Positions 23,465 to 31,328 of a DNA stretch of 43,381 nucleotides are shown here, piece after piece. Position numbers and translations under genes: made by a program. The stretch comes from Azospirillum endophyticum (GTDB lineage Bacteria > Pseudomonadota > Alphaproteobacteria > Azospirillales > Azospirillaceae). Location: NCBI RefSeq assembly GCF_016595245.1, contig NZ_JAENHM010000086.1, positions 1 through 43,381 of the forward strand, written 5' to 3'. Numbering within the stretch: the first letter of the stretch is position 1; every line of letters starts with the position of its first letter. Below the pieces are notes generated by a model. That model saw nothing but the letters and a program-made list of their open reading frames with translations. It did no database searches and had not been told where the DNA came from.

Positions 23465-25003
23465 TCACCGTCCCGGCGCGATCCGCCGATAGCTCAGCGC
23501 CTCCGCGATGTGCCGCCGCCTCACCCCTTCGGCCCCGTCCAGGTCGGCCAGAGTCCGTCCCACCCGCATCACCCGGTGGTAGCCGCGGGCGGACAGCTTC
23601 AGCCGCTCCGCCGCCTCGGTCAGCAGGGCGCGGCCGGACGCGTCGGGAGAGGCCACCTTCTCCAGCAGTTCGCCGTCGGCCTCGGCATTCGTCCGCACCG
23701 CCCGGCCGGCCGGGTAAGGACCGAAGCCGCCATAGCGCTCCGCCTGGATGGCGCGGGCGACGGCGACGCGGGCGGCGATGTCGGCGCTGCCCTCCGCCGG
23801 GGGCGGCAGGCTGAGATCGGCGGGGCTGACCGCCGGGACATCGATGTGCAGGTCGATGCGGTCGAACAGAGGGCCGCTGATCTTCGACTGGTAATCCGCG
23901 GCGCATTTCGGCGCACGGGCGCAGGCGAGCGAGGCGTCGTCGAGATGGCCGCAGCGGCAGGGATTCATCGCCGCCACCAGCTGCACCCGGGCCGGATAGG
24001 TCACATGGTGGTTGGCGCGGCTGACCACCGCCTTGCCGGTCTCCAGCGGCTGGCGCAACGCCTCCAGCAGCGCGCGGGGGAATTCGGGCAATTCGTCGAG
24101 GAAGAGAACGCCCTGGTGCGCCAGGGAGATCTCCCCCGGCCTGGCCCGCGTGCCGCCGCCGACCAGCGCCGGCAGGCTGGCGGACTGGTGCGGGGCGCGG
24201 TAGGGGCGCTGGCGCAGCAGGCGCCCCTCCTCCAGCAGCCCGCCGACGCTGTGGATCATCGACACCTCCAGCGCCTCCGCCGGGTCGAGCGGTGGCAGCA
24301 GGCCGGGCAGGCGGGCGGCCAGCATCGACTTGCCGGACCCGGGCGGGCCGACCATCAGCAGGTTGTGCGATCCGGCGGCGGCGACCTCCAGCGCCCGCTT
24401 GGCAGTCTCGTTGCCCTTCACGTCGCGCAGGTCGGGCGGCGGCGCATCCTGCTCCTGCAGCCGCGGCTTGGGCGGGGTCAGCACCTGGGTGCCCTTGAAA
24501 TGGTTGATCAGGGCCAGCAAGTTGGCCGGCGCCAGCACGTCCAGTTCGGGACCGGCCCAGGCGGCTTCCCCGCCGCAAGCGGCCGGGCAGATCAGCCCGC
24601 GGTCGTTGGCCAGCGCGTCGATGGCGGCGGGCAGCACACCGGCCACCGGGGTCAGCGCGCCGTCCAGCGCCAGCTCGCCGAGCGCGACATAGCGGGCGAT
24701 CTCCGCATCCGGCAGCACGCCCATCACCGTCAGCAGGCCGAGCGCGATGGGAAGGTCGAAATGGCTGCCCTCCTTCAGCACGTCGGCGGGGGCGAGGTTG
24801 ACGGTGATGCGCTTGGCCGGCAGCGCCAGCCCCAGGGCGTGCAGGGCGGCGCGCACCCGCTCCCGGCTTTCGCCCACCGCCTTGTCGGGCAGGCCGACGA
24901 CGGTGAAGGCGACGATTCCCCCGGACATCTGGACCTGGACGTCGATCCCCAGCACATCGATGCCCTGGAACGCCACCGTATTGACGCGCGCAACCACCAC
25001 CAC
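23465..25003 (-). CDS. comM: YifB/ComM-family Mg-chelatase-like AAA+ ATPase
   Basis: A 512-aa protein. The N-terminal Lon-protease-like S5 fold (FQGIDVLGIDVQVQMSGGI, VGLPDKAVGESRERVRAAL) is followed by the AAA+ core: Walker A VGPPGSGKS, Walker B GVLFLDELPEF, and an inserted zinc-finger-like stretch CRCGHLDDASLACARAPKC. The C-terminal helical domain includes LTEAAERLKLSARGYHRVMRVGRTLADLDG. ComM promotes branch migration during natural transformation, extending heteroduplex DNA, and is also widespread in non-competent bacteria. It is convergent with the exported hydrolase gene and divergent from the creatininase gene. Confidence 0.95.
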   Translation of the reverse strand: MVVVARVNTVAFQGIDVLGIDVQVQMSGGIVAFTVVGLPDKAVGESRERVRAALHALGLALPAKRITVNLAPADVLKEGSHFDLPIALGLLTVMGVLPDAEIARYVALGELALDGALTPVAGVLPAAIDALANDRGLICPAACGGEAAWAGPELDVLAPANLLALINHFKGTQVLTPPKPRLQEQDAPPPDLRDVKGNETAKRALEVAAAGSHNLLMVGPPGSGKSMLAARLPGLLPPLDPAEALEVSMIHSVGGLLEEGRLLRQRPYRAPHQSASLPALVGGGTRARPGEISLAHQGVLFLDELPEFPRALLEALRQPLETGKAVVSRANHHVTYPARVQLVAAMNPCRCGHLDDASLACARAPKCAADYQSKISGPLFDRIDLHIDVPAVSPADLSLPPPAEGSADIAARVAVARAIQAERYGGFGPYPAGRAVRTNAEADGELLEKVASPDASGRALLTEAAERLKLSARGYHRVMRVGRTLADLDGAEGVRRRHIAEALSYRRIAPGR

Positions 25004-25205
25004 ACCCCGGAACAGACGTCCATTCGGACCAATTACACGTGATTGTAGTCATGGAAGAAATATTCCGCCAGCGCCGGATGAGAATCGCCACTCTTCCGAC
25101 CCCGTCATGCCGGCCCGGCGCAGGGAACGGTTGTCGCGGCCGGCCGCCCGCCTAACATGAGGGCAACCCATTTCCAGCCCGCATCGTCGAAAAGGATCCG
25201 CCACC

Positions 25206-25952
25206 GTGCAGCTTCACCTGAGCACCTGGGCCGAGGTCGAGAGCTACCTGAAGAGCTCCAAGGGCATCATCATGCCGATCGGCTCGACCGAGCAGCATGG
25301 GCCGAACGGGCTGGTCGGCACCGACGCCATCTGCGCCGAAGTCATTGCGAAGGGCGTCGGCGACGCCACCGGCGCGCTGGTCGGCCCGACGATCCCGGTC
25401 GGCATGGCCGTGCATCACATGGAATTCCCCGGCTCGATGACGCTGAAGCCGTCGACGCTGATCGCCGTGCTGCGCGACTATGTCGGCTCGCTGGCCGAAC
25501 ACGGGTTCGAGCGCTTCTTCTTCGTCAACGGCCATGGCGGCAACATCGCCACGCTGCGCGCCGCCTTCTACGAGATCCATGCGGAGAACCGGGCGCTGCG
25601 CGGCCGCGACGCGCCGGACCTGCGCTGCGCCCTGGTCAACTGGTGGGAGAACGGCGAGGTCGGCCGACTGTCGCGCGAGCTGTACCAGGGCAAGGAAGGA
25701 TCGCACGCCACCCCCAGCGAGGTGTCGGTCACCCAGTACGCCTATCCCGACTCGATCAAGACCGTGGCGATGGAGCCGGAACAGGCGCCGGCCGGCGGCT
25801 TCCACGACGCCCGCGACTTCCGCCGCCGCTATCCGGACGGCCGCATCGGCTCGGCTCCCGGCTTGGCCCGCCCCGAGCACGGCCAGCGCCTGTACGAGGC
25901 GGCGGTCGGTGCCATCGCCACCCAGTACCGCGCCTTCATGGCGGAGCAGTAA
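25206..25952 (+). CDS. Creatininase-family amidohydrolase
   Basis: A 248-aa member of the creatininase/MftE/FAPy deformylase family. The metal-binding signature is intact: Glu and His in IGSTEQHGPNG, Asp in GTDAICAE, His in FVNGHGGN and Glu in GKEGSHATPSE. These enzymes open cyclic amides or remove formyl groups using two metal ions; the substrate cannot be told from sequence. The start is a GTG at 25206. It is transcribed away from comM and is followed by the hrcA promoter, so it is probably monocistronic. Confidence 0.9.
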   Translation: MQLHLSTWAEVESYLKSSKGIIMPIGSTEQHGPNGLVGTDAICAEVIAKGVGDATGALVGPTIPVGMAVHHMEFPGSMTLKPSTLIAVLRDYVGSLAEHGFERFFFVNGHGGNIATLRAAFYEIHAENRALRGRDAPDLRCALVNWWENGEVGRLSRELYQGKEGSHATPSEVSVTQYAYPDSIKTVAMEPEQAPAGGFHDARDFRRRYPDGRIGSAPGLARPEHGQRLYEAAVGAIATQYRAFMAEQ

Positions 25953-26011
25953 GCGAGCCCCGGCAGTCGCCTCCGCGGTCGCAAGGCCGCAGGGCTTCTT
26001 CGTCCCGCACG

Positions 26012-26040
26012 TTGATTCGGCGGTCGGACCTGCCTAAATT
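26012..26040 (+). promoter_or_regulatory. Sigma-70-like promoter for hrcA-grpE
   Basis: TTGATT at 26012-26017, a 17-nt spacer and TAAATT at 26035-26040, about 68 bp upstream of the hrcA start. I see no CIRCE element (TTAGCACTC-N9-GAGTGCTAA) nearby, so HrcA autoregulation is not supported here. Confidence 0.55.
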
Positions 26041-26107
26041 CGGACCGGTTGCCGGAAATCCCGTTCCGCAGCCGTACAGCCCGAACAGAGCCCGGCCGCC
26101 CCAGTCC

Positions 26108-27148
26108 ATGATCAACGAGCTGAATCAGCGATCGCGCGAAATCTTCCGGCTGATCGTCGACGCCTATGTGGCGTCCGGCGAGCCGGTCGGCTCGCGCACG
26201 ATCTCCAGGCGGCTTGGCATGGCCCTGTCGCCTGCGACCATCCGCAACGTGATGGCCGACCTGGAGGAGCAGGGGCTGCTCTACGCCCCGCACGCCTCGG
26301 CCGGCCGCATCCCGACCGATGCCGGCCTGCGCATCTTCGTCGACGGCCTGCTGGAGATCGGATCGCTGACCGAGGACGAACGCGCCTCGATCGAAGCGAA
26401 ATGCTCCGCCTCCGGCCGCGCCTTCGCCGACGTGCTGGGCGAGGCGTCGAGCATGCTGTCCGGCCTGTCGCACTGTGCCGGGCTGGTGGTGGCGCCCAAG
26501 ACGGACCGGCCGCTGAAGCACATCGAGTTCGTCTCGCTCGGCCCCGGCCGCGCCCTGGTCGTCCTGGTGAACGAGGACGGGCTGGTCGAGAACCGGGTGA
26601 TCGAGGTGCCGATGGGGGTCCCGACCTCCACCCTGCAGACGGTGTCGAACTTCCTCAGCGCCAAGCTGGCCGGCCGTACTCTGGACGAGGCCCGCCAGGA
26701 GGTCCTGCAGGAGATCGAACAGCAGAAGACCCAGCTGGACGAGCTGTCGCGCAAGGTGGTCTCCGCCGGCTTGGCGACCTGGGCCGGCAGCGGTGGCTCC
26801 AACGCCGGCCAGCTGATCGTCCGCGGCCAGTCCCGCCTGCTGGAGGACGTCACCGCCCTGTCCGACCTGGAGCGCGTGCGCGGCCTGTTCGAAGCGCTGG
26901 AAACCAAGGAGACGATGCTGCGCATGCTGGACGCCACCGGCCGCGGCGACGGCGTGCAGATCTTCATCGGTGCGGAGAATGTGCTGTTCAGCCACTCCGG
27001 CTGCTCGATGATCATCTCGCCCTTCCAGAACAGCCGCGAACAGGTGATCGGCGCCATCGGCGTGATCGGCCCGACCCGCCTCAATTACGCCCGCATCATT
27101 CCGCTGGTGGATTACACCGCCAAGGTGGTCAGCCGGCTGATCGGCTGA
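26108..27148 (+). CDS. hrcA: Heat-inducible transcription repressor HrcA
   Basis: A 346-aa repressor that binds CIRCE operators of chaperone genes, usually groESL. The N-terminal winged HTH is typical: LNQRSREIFRLIVDAYVASGEPVGSRTISRRLGMALSPATIRNVMADLEEQGLL and HASAGRIPTDAGLRIFVD. A GAF-like domain and the C-terminal PFQNSREQVIGAIGVIGPTRLNYARIIPLVDYTAKVVSRL complete the family pattern. The ATG at 26108 gives the standard length; the frame is open much further upstream only by chance. It is followed by grpE 55 bp downstream, the classical order. Confidence 0.97.
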   Translation: MINELNQRSREIFRLIVDAYVASGEPVGSRTISRRLGMALSPATIRNVMADLEEQGLLYAPHASAGRIPTDAGLRIFVDGLLEIGSLTEDERASIEAKCSASGRAFADVLGEASSMLSGLSHCAGLVVAPKTDRPLKHIEFVSLGPGRALVVLVNEDGLVENRVIEVPMGVPTSTLQTVSNFLSAKLAGRTLDEARQEVLQEIEQQKTQLDELSRKVVSAGLATWAGSGGSNAGQLIVRGQSRLLEDVTALSDLERVRGLFEALETKETMLRMLDATGRGDGVQIFIGAENVLFSHSGCSMIISPFQNSREQVIGAIGVIGPTRLNYARIIPLVDYTAKVVSRLIG

Positions 27149-27203
27149 GCACCGCTCCCGTCCACTCCCTCCGCCTTTTGACGAAGCAAGAATTGAGAAA
27201 ACC

Positions 27204-27806
27204 ATGAGCGAAGAGCAGAACAAGCCCTCCGACGCCACGGTGGAGCCGAGCGAGGCCGCCGCCGATACCGCCGCCGCCAGCCAGACGGACGCCGGTTCGC
27301 CCGAGGACCGGGTCGCCAAGCTGGAGGCCGAAGTCGCCAGCCTGAAGGACCAGCTGCTGCGCGCCATGGCGGAAACGGAGAACACCCGGCGCCGTGCCCA
27401 GCGCGACCGCGAGGACGCCAGCAAGTTCGCCGTGTCCGGCTTCGCCAAGGAGCTGGTGTCGGTCGCCGACAACCTGCGCCGCGCCCTGGACGCCGTTCCG
27501 GCCGAGGGCCGCGAGCAGGACGAGATGCTGAAAGGCCTCGCCGTCGGCGTCGAGGCGACCGAACGCCAGCTCTTCGCCGCCTTCGATCGCGCCGGCATCA
27601 AGAAGATCGACCCGACCGGCGAGCCGTTCGACCCGAACTTCCATCAGGTGATGTTCGAGATCGAGAACACCGGCAAGTCCGCCGGCACCGTCGTCCAGGT
27701 CCTGCAGCCGGGCTACACCATCCATGGCCGCCTGCTGCGCGAGGCGATGGTCGGCGTCGCCAAGGGCGGTGAGGCCGGCGGCCAGCACGTCGATACGAAG
27801 GCGTAA
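27204..27806 (+). CDS. grpE: Nucleotide exchange factor GrpE
   Basis: A 200-aa cochaperone that releases ADP from DnaK. The low-complexity acidic N-terminus (1-32) is followed by a coiled coil (about 35-90, with LEAEVASLKDQLLRAMAETENTRRRAQRD). The C-terminal beta domain includes GEPFDPNFHQVMFEIENTGKSAGTVVQVLQPGYTIHGRLLREAMVGVAKG, which carries the family signature. It follows hrcA in the same orientation and precedes a terminator. Confidence 0.97.
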   Translation: MSEEQNKPSDATVEPSEAAADTAAASQTDAGSPEDRVAKLEAEVASLKDQLLRAMAETENTRRRAQRDREDASKFAVSGFAKELVSVADNLRRALDAVPAEGREQDEMLKGLAVGVEATERQLFAAFDRAGIKKIDPTGEPFDPNFHQVMFEIENTGKSAGTVVQVLQPGYTIHGRLLREAMVGVAKGGEAGGQHVDTKA

Positions 27807-27820
27807 CCATATAGTCTCTG

Positions 27821-27865
27821 GAAAGCTCCCGGTTCCGCGGCGATGCCGCCGGGCCGGGGGCTTTC
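27821..27865 (+). terminator. Terminator of hrcA-grpE
   Basis: GAAAGCTCCCGG at 27821-27832 pairs (one G-U) with CCGGGGGCTTTC at 27854-27865 and is followed by TGTTGTTT. It is 15 bp after the grpE stop. Confidence 0.75.
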
Positions 27866-27964
27866 TGTTGTTTGGGATACGGGACACCCGCGGTTGACGG
27901 TCGGCGGGAAATTGCCTAGGCCTTTCCCTTATTCCTTTCGGCCGAGCAACCGGAGCCGCCTTCC

Positions 27965-28330
27965 ATGCCCAAAAGCGTCCTGACCGTCGACGATTCCAAG
28001 ACCATCCGCGACATGGTCGGCTTCACGCTGAAAGGCGCCGGCTATGAGGTGGCGGAGGCCGCGGACGGCAATGCCGGCCTGGCGCTGGTCAACCAGCGCA
28101 AGTTCGACTGCATCATCACCGACCTGAACATGCCGGGACTGGACGGGCTGGCGCTGACCCGCGCCATCCGCGCCTCGGGCACCAACCGGGCCACCCCGAT
28201 CCTGCTGCTGACCACCGAAGCCGACCCCGCCAAGAAGACCGCCGGCCGGGAAGCCGGTGCCACCGGCTGGCTGGTGAAGCCCTTCAATCCGGAAAAGCTG
28301 GTCGAGACGGTGCGGAAGGTCTGTCCGTAA
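27965..28330 (+). CDS. CheY-like single-domain response regulator
   Basis: A 121-aa stand-alone receiver domain. The acidic pocket Asp9-Asp10, phosphoacceptor Asp53 (CIITDLNMPGLDG), Thr83/Thr84 and Lys105 (WLVKPFNPEKL) are all present. TVDDSKTIRDMVGFTL and the LNMPGLDGL loop are close to CheY proteins of chemotaxis clusters rather than DNA-binding regulators. No kinase or chemotaxis gene is adjacent, so its partner is unknown; a motility role is inferred from similarity and from the presence of motA in the window. Confidence 0.9.
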   Translation: MPKSVLTVDDSKTIRDMVGFTLKGAGYEVAEAADGNAGLALVNQRKFDCIITDLNMPGLDGLALTRAIRASGTNRATPILLLTTEADPAKKTAGREAGATGWLVKPFNPEKLVETVRKVCP

Positions 28331-28344
28331 GGATTGGATTTCCT

Positions 28345-29214
28345 TCAACGGGCAACCAGGAACTCCCCGTCCGGATCGTGCGCGGCGAACCGCCGCTGCG
28401 CCATCCCACGGTCGGCGACGGCGTAGCAGTAGACGCACCCATGCGGGCAGCTGTCGTAGTCGCCGATGTCGCGGCTTTCCGCGCACAGGCAGCCGGGACG
28501 GTTGCCCTTCTCCCGCGCGGCAACGTCATAGCCGGCGACGTCCGACAGCCGGAGCGCATCGACGCAGCGCGCCGGCGCCGTGCCGGGCGTGCCCACCAGA
28601 TCCGGCTGGGTGCAGAGCGTCAGCGCCATCCCCTGCCCCGCCGCGATGTCGGCCAAGTCCGCCAGCAATGCCCGTTTTTCCTCCGCCTCCGGATCGCGCC
28701 AGCCGATGCCGGCGGCAGCGAGGTTGCGGGCGGTCTTGCGGTAGGGCTGCAGGAAGGACGCCACCACCTCGTCGGTCACCCCATGCAGCGCACGGGCGAT
28801 GCGGGCGAAGGTCTCGCGGTGCCGGTCCGGCGGTGTGGCGTCGGTCAGTACGATGGGGTCGTAGCGCCAGACCGCGGCCCGCGCACCCCAGCGCTCGCGC
28901 ACCTGCGCCATATGGCCGACCGCCGTTTCCCAGGCGGGGACCGAGCGTTCCAGCGCGGTCGGCAGACCGGTCACGCTGTACTGCACGATGAAGGGAAAGC
29001 CCCGCTGCGCCACGCTGTCGAGCGCGTGCAGGAAGGGTCCGAGATTCTTGGTCCAGAAGATGAATCCGTCGACCGCCGGCCGGGTCAGGTCGATGCGGTA
29101 GGTCTGGCCGCCATAGGGATTGACCATCCGGCAATGGCCGGCGTCCAGGCGGTTCAGGAACCAGCGCCCGTAGAAGGCGGGAATGTCGGTCTTGTAGCTG
29201 GCGGAGATGATCAT
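28345..29214 (-). CDS. DUF1848 family protein with C-terminal Cys cluster
   Basis: A 289-aa protein of the DUF1848 family, function unknown. It begins MIISASYKTDIPAFYG and has a TIM-barrel-like alternation (FIFWTKN, FIVQYSVTG, VWRYDPIVL). The C-terminus carries a Cys cluster: Cys242 and Cys244 (CLC), then Cys256, Cys260 and Cys263 in CPHGCVYC, which is exactly the Cx3Cx2C arrangement of radical-SAM enzymes, here at the C-terminal end. An Fe-S or radical-SAM-related chemistry is likely but unproven. It is 64 bp downstream of an Nfu-type Fe-S scaffold gene on the same strand, a suggestive pairing. Confidence 0.88.
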   Translation of the reverse strand: MIISASYKTDIPAFYGRWFLNRLDAGHCRMVNPYGGQTYRIDLTRPAVDGFIFWTKNLGPFLHALDSVAQRGFPFIVQYSVTGLPTALERSVPAWETAVGHMAQVRERWGARAAVWRYDPIVLTDATPPDRHRETFARIARALHGVTDEVVASFLQPYRKTARNLAAAGIGWRDPEAEEKRALLADLADIAAGQGMALTLCTQPDLVGTPGTAPARCVDALRLSDVAGYDVAAREKGNRPGCLCAESRDIGDYDSCPHGCVYCYAVADRGMAQRRFAAHDPDGEFLVAR

Positions 29215-29278
29215 GCGACCAGCATGGGAATGCCGGCCCGCCGCATCAAGGGCAAGCCGGCATCGACCAGCGGCGATC

Positions 29279-29836
29279 TTACTGGACGGCGCGGACTTCG
29301 ACCACTTCGGGGATGTAGTGGCGCAGCATGTTCTCGATGCCGTGCTTCAGCGTGGCGGTGGAACTGGGGCAGCCGGAGCAGGCCCCCTTCATCGCCAGAT
29401 AGACGACGCCGCGCTCGAAGCCCTGGAAGGTGATGTCGCCGCCGTCCTGGGCGACCGACGGGCGGACGCGGGTGTCCAGCAGCTCCTTGATCTGCTCGAC
29501 GATCTCCTCGTCGTCGGCGCTCGCCGCCGCGGCATGGCCGTCGCCGCCGTCCTCCAGCAGGACCGGGCGGTCGGCGGTGAAATGCTCCATGACGACGCCG
29601 AGGATCGACGGCTTCAGCAGGAACCAGTCGCGCGCGTCGGTCTTGGTGATGGTGATGAAGTCGGCGCCCAGGAAGACGCCGACGACGCCCTCGATCTCGA
29701 ACAGGCGCTGGGCGAGCGGCGACCGGGCGGCATCCTCGCGGCTGGTGAAGTCGGCGGTGCCGCGTCCGAGCACGTCACGCCCCGGCAGGAACTTGAGAGT
29801 CGCCGGGTTGGGCGTCTGCTCGGTCTGTATGAACAT
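29279..29836 (-). CDS. NifU family Fe-S scaffold (Nfu_N plus NifU C-terminal domain)
   Basis: A 185-aa iron-sulfur carrier. The Nfu_N domain (1-90, beginning MFIQTEQTPNPATLKFLPG) joins a NifU-like thioredoxin-fold domain (about 110-185) with the cluster-binding pair Cys153 and Cys156 in ACSGCPSS and the typical VRPSVAQDGGDI. This is the architecture of mitochondrial NFU1 and alphaproteobacterial homologues, used in Fe-S protein maturation rather than nitrogenase assembly as such. GGAGG eight bases before the ATG at 29836 fixes the start; the frame extends further upstream. The next gene on the strand is the DUF1848 protein. Confidence 0.94.
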   Translation of the reverse strand: MFIQTEQTPNPATLKFLPGRDVLGRGTADFTSREDAARSPLAQRLFEIEGVVGVFLGADFITITKTDARDWFLLKPSILGVVMEHFTADRPVLLEDGGDGHAAAASADDEEIVEQIKELLDTRVRPSVAQDGGDITFQGFERGVVYLAMKGACSGCPSSTATLKHGIENMLRHYIPEVVEVRAVQ

Positions 29837-29999
29837 GGTCTGGTCCTCCATCGGCGGCGGAATAGAACCGCCGGCGCGCCCGGGATCGGGACGCGGAACG
29901 ATTGGGGGAAATCTGGGCCGAAACGCCGGACGGATCAAGGACCCGGGTTGTGTGGGTATTCGGTGTCCGGCATGCGCCGTCCGTCTTCGGCGCCCATCC

Positions 30000-30524
30000 T
30001 TACGTGATCGCGTCCAGCTCCTCATTGCTGAGGCCGCCGGGGACGATGGTCAGCGGAATGTGCAGCCGCCCCAGGCCGCGGCCGGTGTAATAGGAGATCA
30101 GCGGGCCGGGGCCTTCCGGGTCGGTGCCGGCGGCCAGCACCAGGATGGAGATGCTCGGCTCCTCCCCGATCAGGGCCAGCACCTCCTCGGTGCGGTTGCC
30201 TTCGCGGACATAGAGCGCCGGCAGGGTGCCGGTCAGCTGGTTGACCTCGCGCGCCAGCTTCTGGAGCATCTGCTCCGCCTCGGCGCGCTGCTCCTCGCGG
30301 ATCAGGTTCTCCACCGCCAGCCAGTGCTGCATCTCGCCCTTTTCCAGGACGGTCAGCAGCGCCACCTTGCCGCCCGACTTGCGGGCGCGCAGGCAGGCGT
30401 AGCGGAGCGCCACCTTCAGCTCCGGGCTGTCGTCGACCACCACCAGGAAGATGCGCACCGGCTTGGGAGGCTGCGGCGGTTGGGCGGAGGTTTCCGGTGT
30501 CGTGGACTGCGTCGCGTCGGTCAT
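30000..30524 (-). CDS. Universal stress protein family protein
   Basis: A 174-aa UspA-fold protein. After a Pro/Gln-rich N-terminus (1-20) come FLVVVDDSPELKVALRYACLRARKSGGKVALLTVLE and the C-terminal ISILVLAAGTDPEGPGPLISYYTGRGLGRLHIPLTIVPGG. The typical G-x2-G-x9-G(S/T) ATP loop is not perfect. It lies 18 bp downstream of the TIGR02186 gene with GAGAGGG before its ATG and forms the third gene of the TauE-TIGR02186-UspA unit. Confidence 0.88.
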   Translation of the reverse strand: MTDATQSTTPETSAQPPQPPKPVRIFLVVVDDSPELKVALRYACLRARKSGGKVALLTVLEKGEMQHWLAVENLIREEQRAEAEQMLQKLAREVNQLTGTLPALYVREGNRTEEVLALIGEEPSISILVLAAGTDPEGPGPLISYYTGRGLGRLHIPLTIVPGGLSNEELDAIT

Positions 30525-30542
30525 CTCGATAACCCTCTCGGC

Positions 30543-31328
30543 TTAGACCCGGCGGAATGCGGCGCCGGCCGCCCAGCCGGCCGCGATGGCGCCGAGGACG
30601 GCGGCCACCCCGTAGATGACCGGGCGGTTGCGGGCGAAGTCCGACACTTCGGCGCTGAACCCGATCTTGGAAACCACCAGCGGCGTGGTCTGGGCGCTGA
30701 CCACGTCGCCATCCCGAATCAGCAAGGCTTCGACATTGTACAGCCCGGTCGGGACATTGGCCGGGAAATAGATGTTGGTGCGGAACAGCCGTTCGCCCAG
30801 GAAGGCGACCTGCCCCATGGAGATGGCGTACAGGCCCTGGCGCTGCTTGTTGCGGATCAGCGCGCTGCGGTAGGCGGCGAGCTCTTCCGGCGGCAGGGTG
30901 GCGTCGACCGGCAACTGCAGTTGCGGCAGGCCCAGTTGCTGGCGTTCCAGCACCGGACGGCCGACCAGCTGGTCGAGCGGCCGGCTGACCGCCACGGTGT
31001 AGAAGCTGGGCACCTGGTCGAAGCGCACGCTGTCGGTGTTCATCCACATGCCGGCCACCCGCTGCTTGCGGCGGACGGTGACGGGCGCGCGCGGACCGGT
31101 GACGACGATGGCGACGTCGCCCGGCCCGTCGGTGGTGCCGAACAGCACGACCTCCGTTCCCGTGAAGCCGGTGGTGATGGCGATCAGGTGGCTGGACAGG
31201 TCGGCGACCAGCTGCTGTGCCCACACCGTCGCCGCCACCGTGCCGCCCAGCAGCAGCCCGGCCAGCGCCGCGGCCCCCTGCACCGCCAAGCGCCTGGTTG
31301 GCCGGCATTTGGTCCAGGCGGCCATCAT
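30543..31328 (-). CDS. TIGR02186 family membrane protein
   Basis: A 261-aa protein of the alphaproteobacterial family TIGR02186, function unknown. It has an N-terminal hydrophobic segment or signal peptide (about 15-38), a periplasmic beta-rich domain with LSSHLIAITTGFTGTEVVLFG and LYNVEALLIRDGDVVSAQTTPLVVSKIG, and a C-terminal membrane segment (about 235-256). Its ATG overlaps the stop of the TauE/SafE permease gene by 4 bp, so the two are translationally coupled. The arrangement suggests a periplasmic partner of that anion permease. Confidence 0.85.
   Translation of the reverse strand: MMAAWTKCRPTRRLAVQGAAALAGLLLGGTVAATVWAQQLVADLSSHLIAITTGFTGTEVVLFGTTDGPGDVAIVVTGPRAPVTVRRKQRVAGMWMNTDSVRFDQVPSFYTVAVSRPLDQLVGRPVLERQQLGLPQLQLPVDATLPPEELAAYRSALIRNKQRQGLYAISMGQVAFLGERLFRTNIYFPANVPTGLYNVEALLIRDGDVVSAQTTPLVVSKIGFSAEVSDFARNRPVIYGVAAVLGAIAAGWAAGAAFRRV

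Noticed and set aside
25027..25050. Imperfect palindrome around CACGTG upstream of comM
   Set aside because: Only about half of the positions match the dyad, too weak to call an operator.
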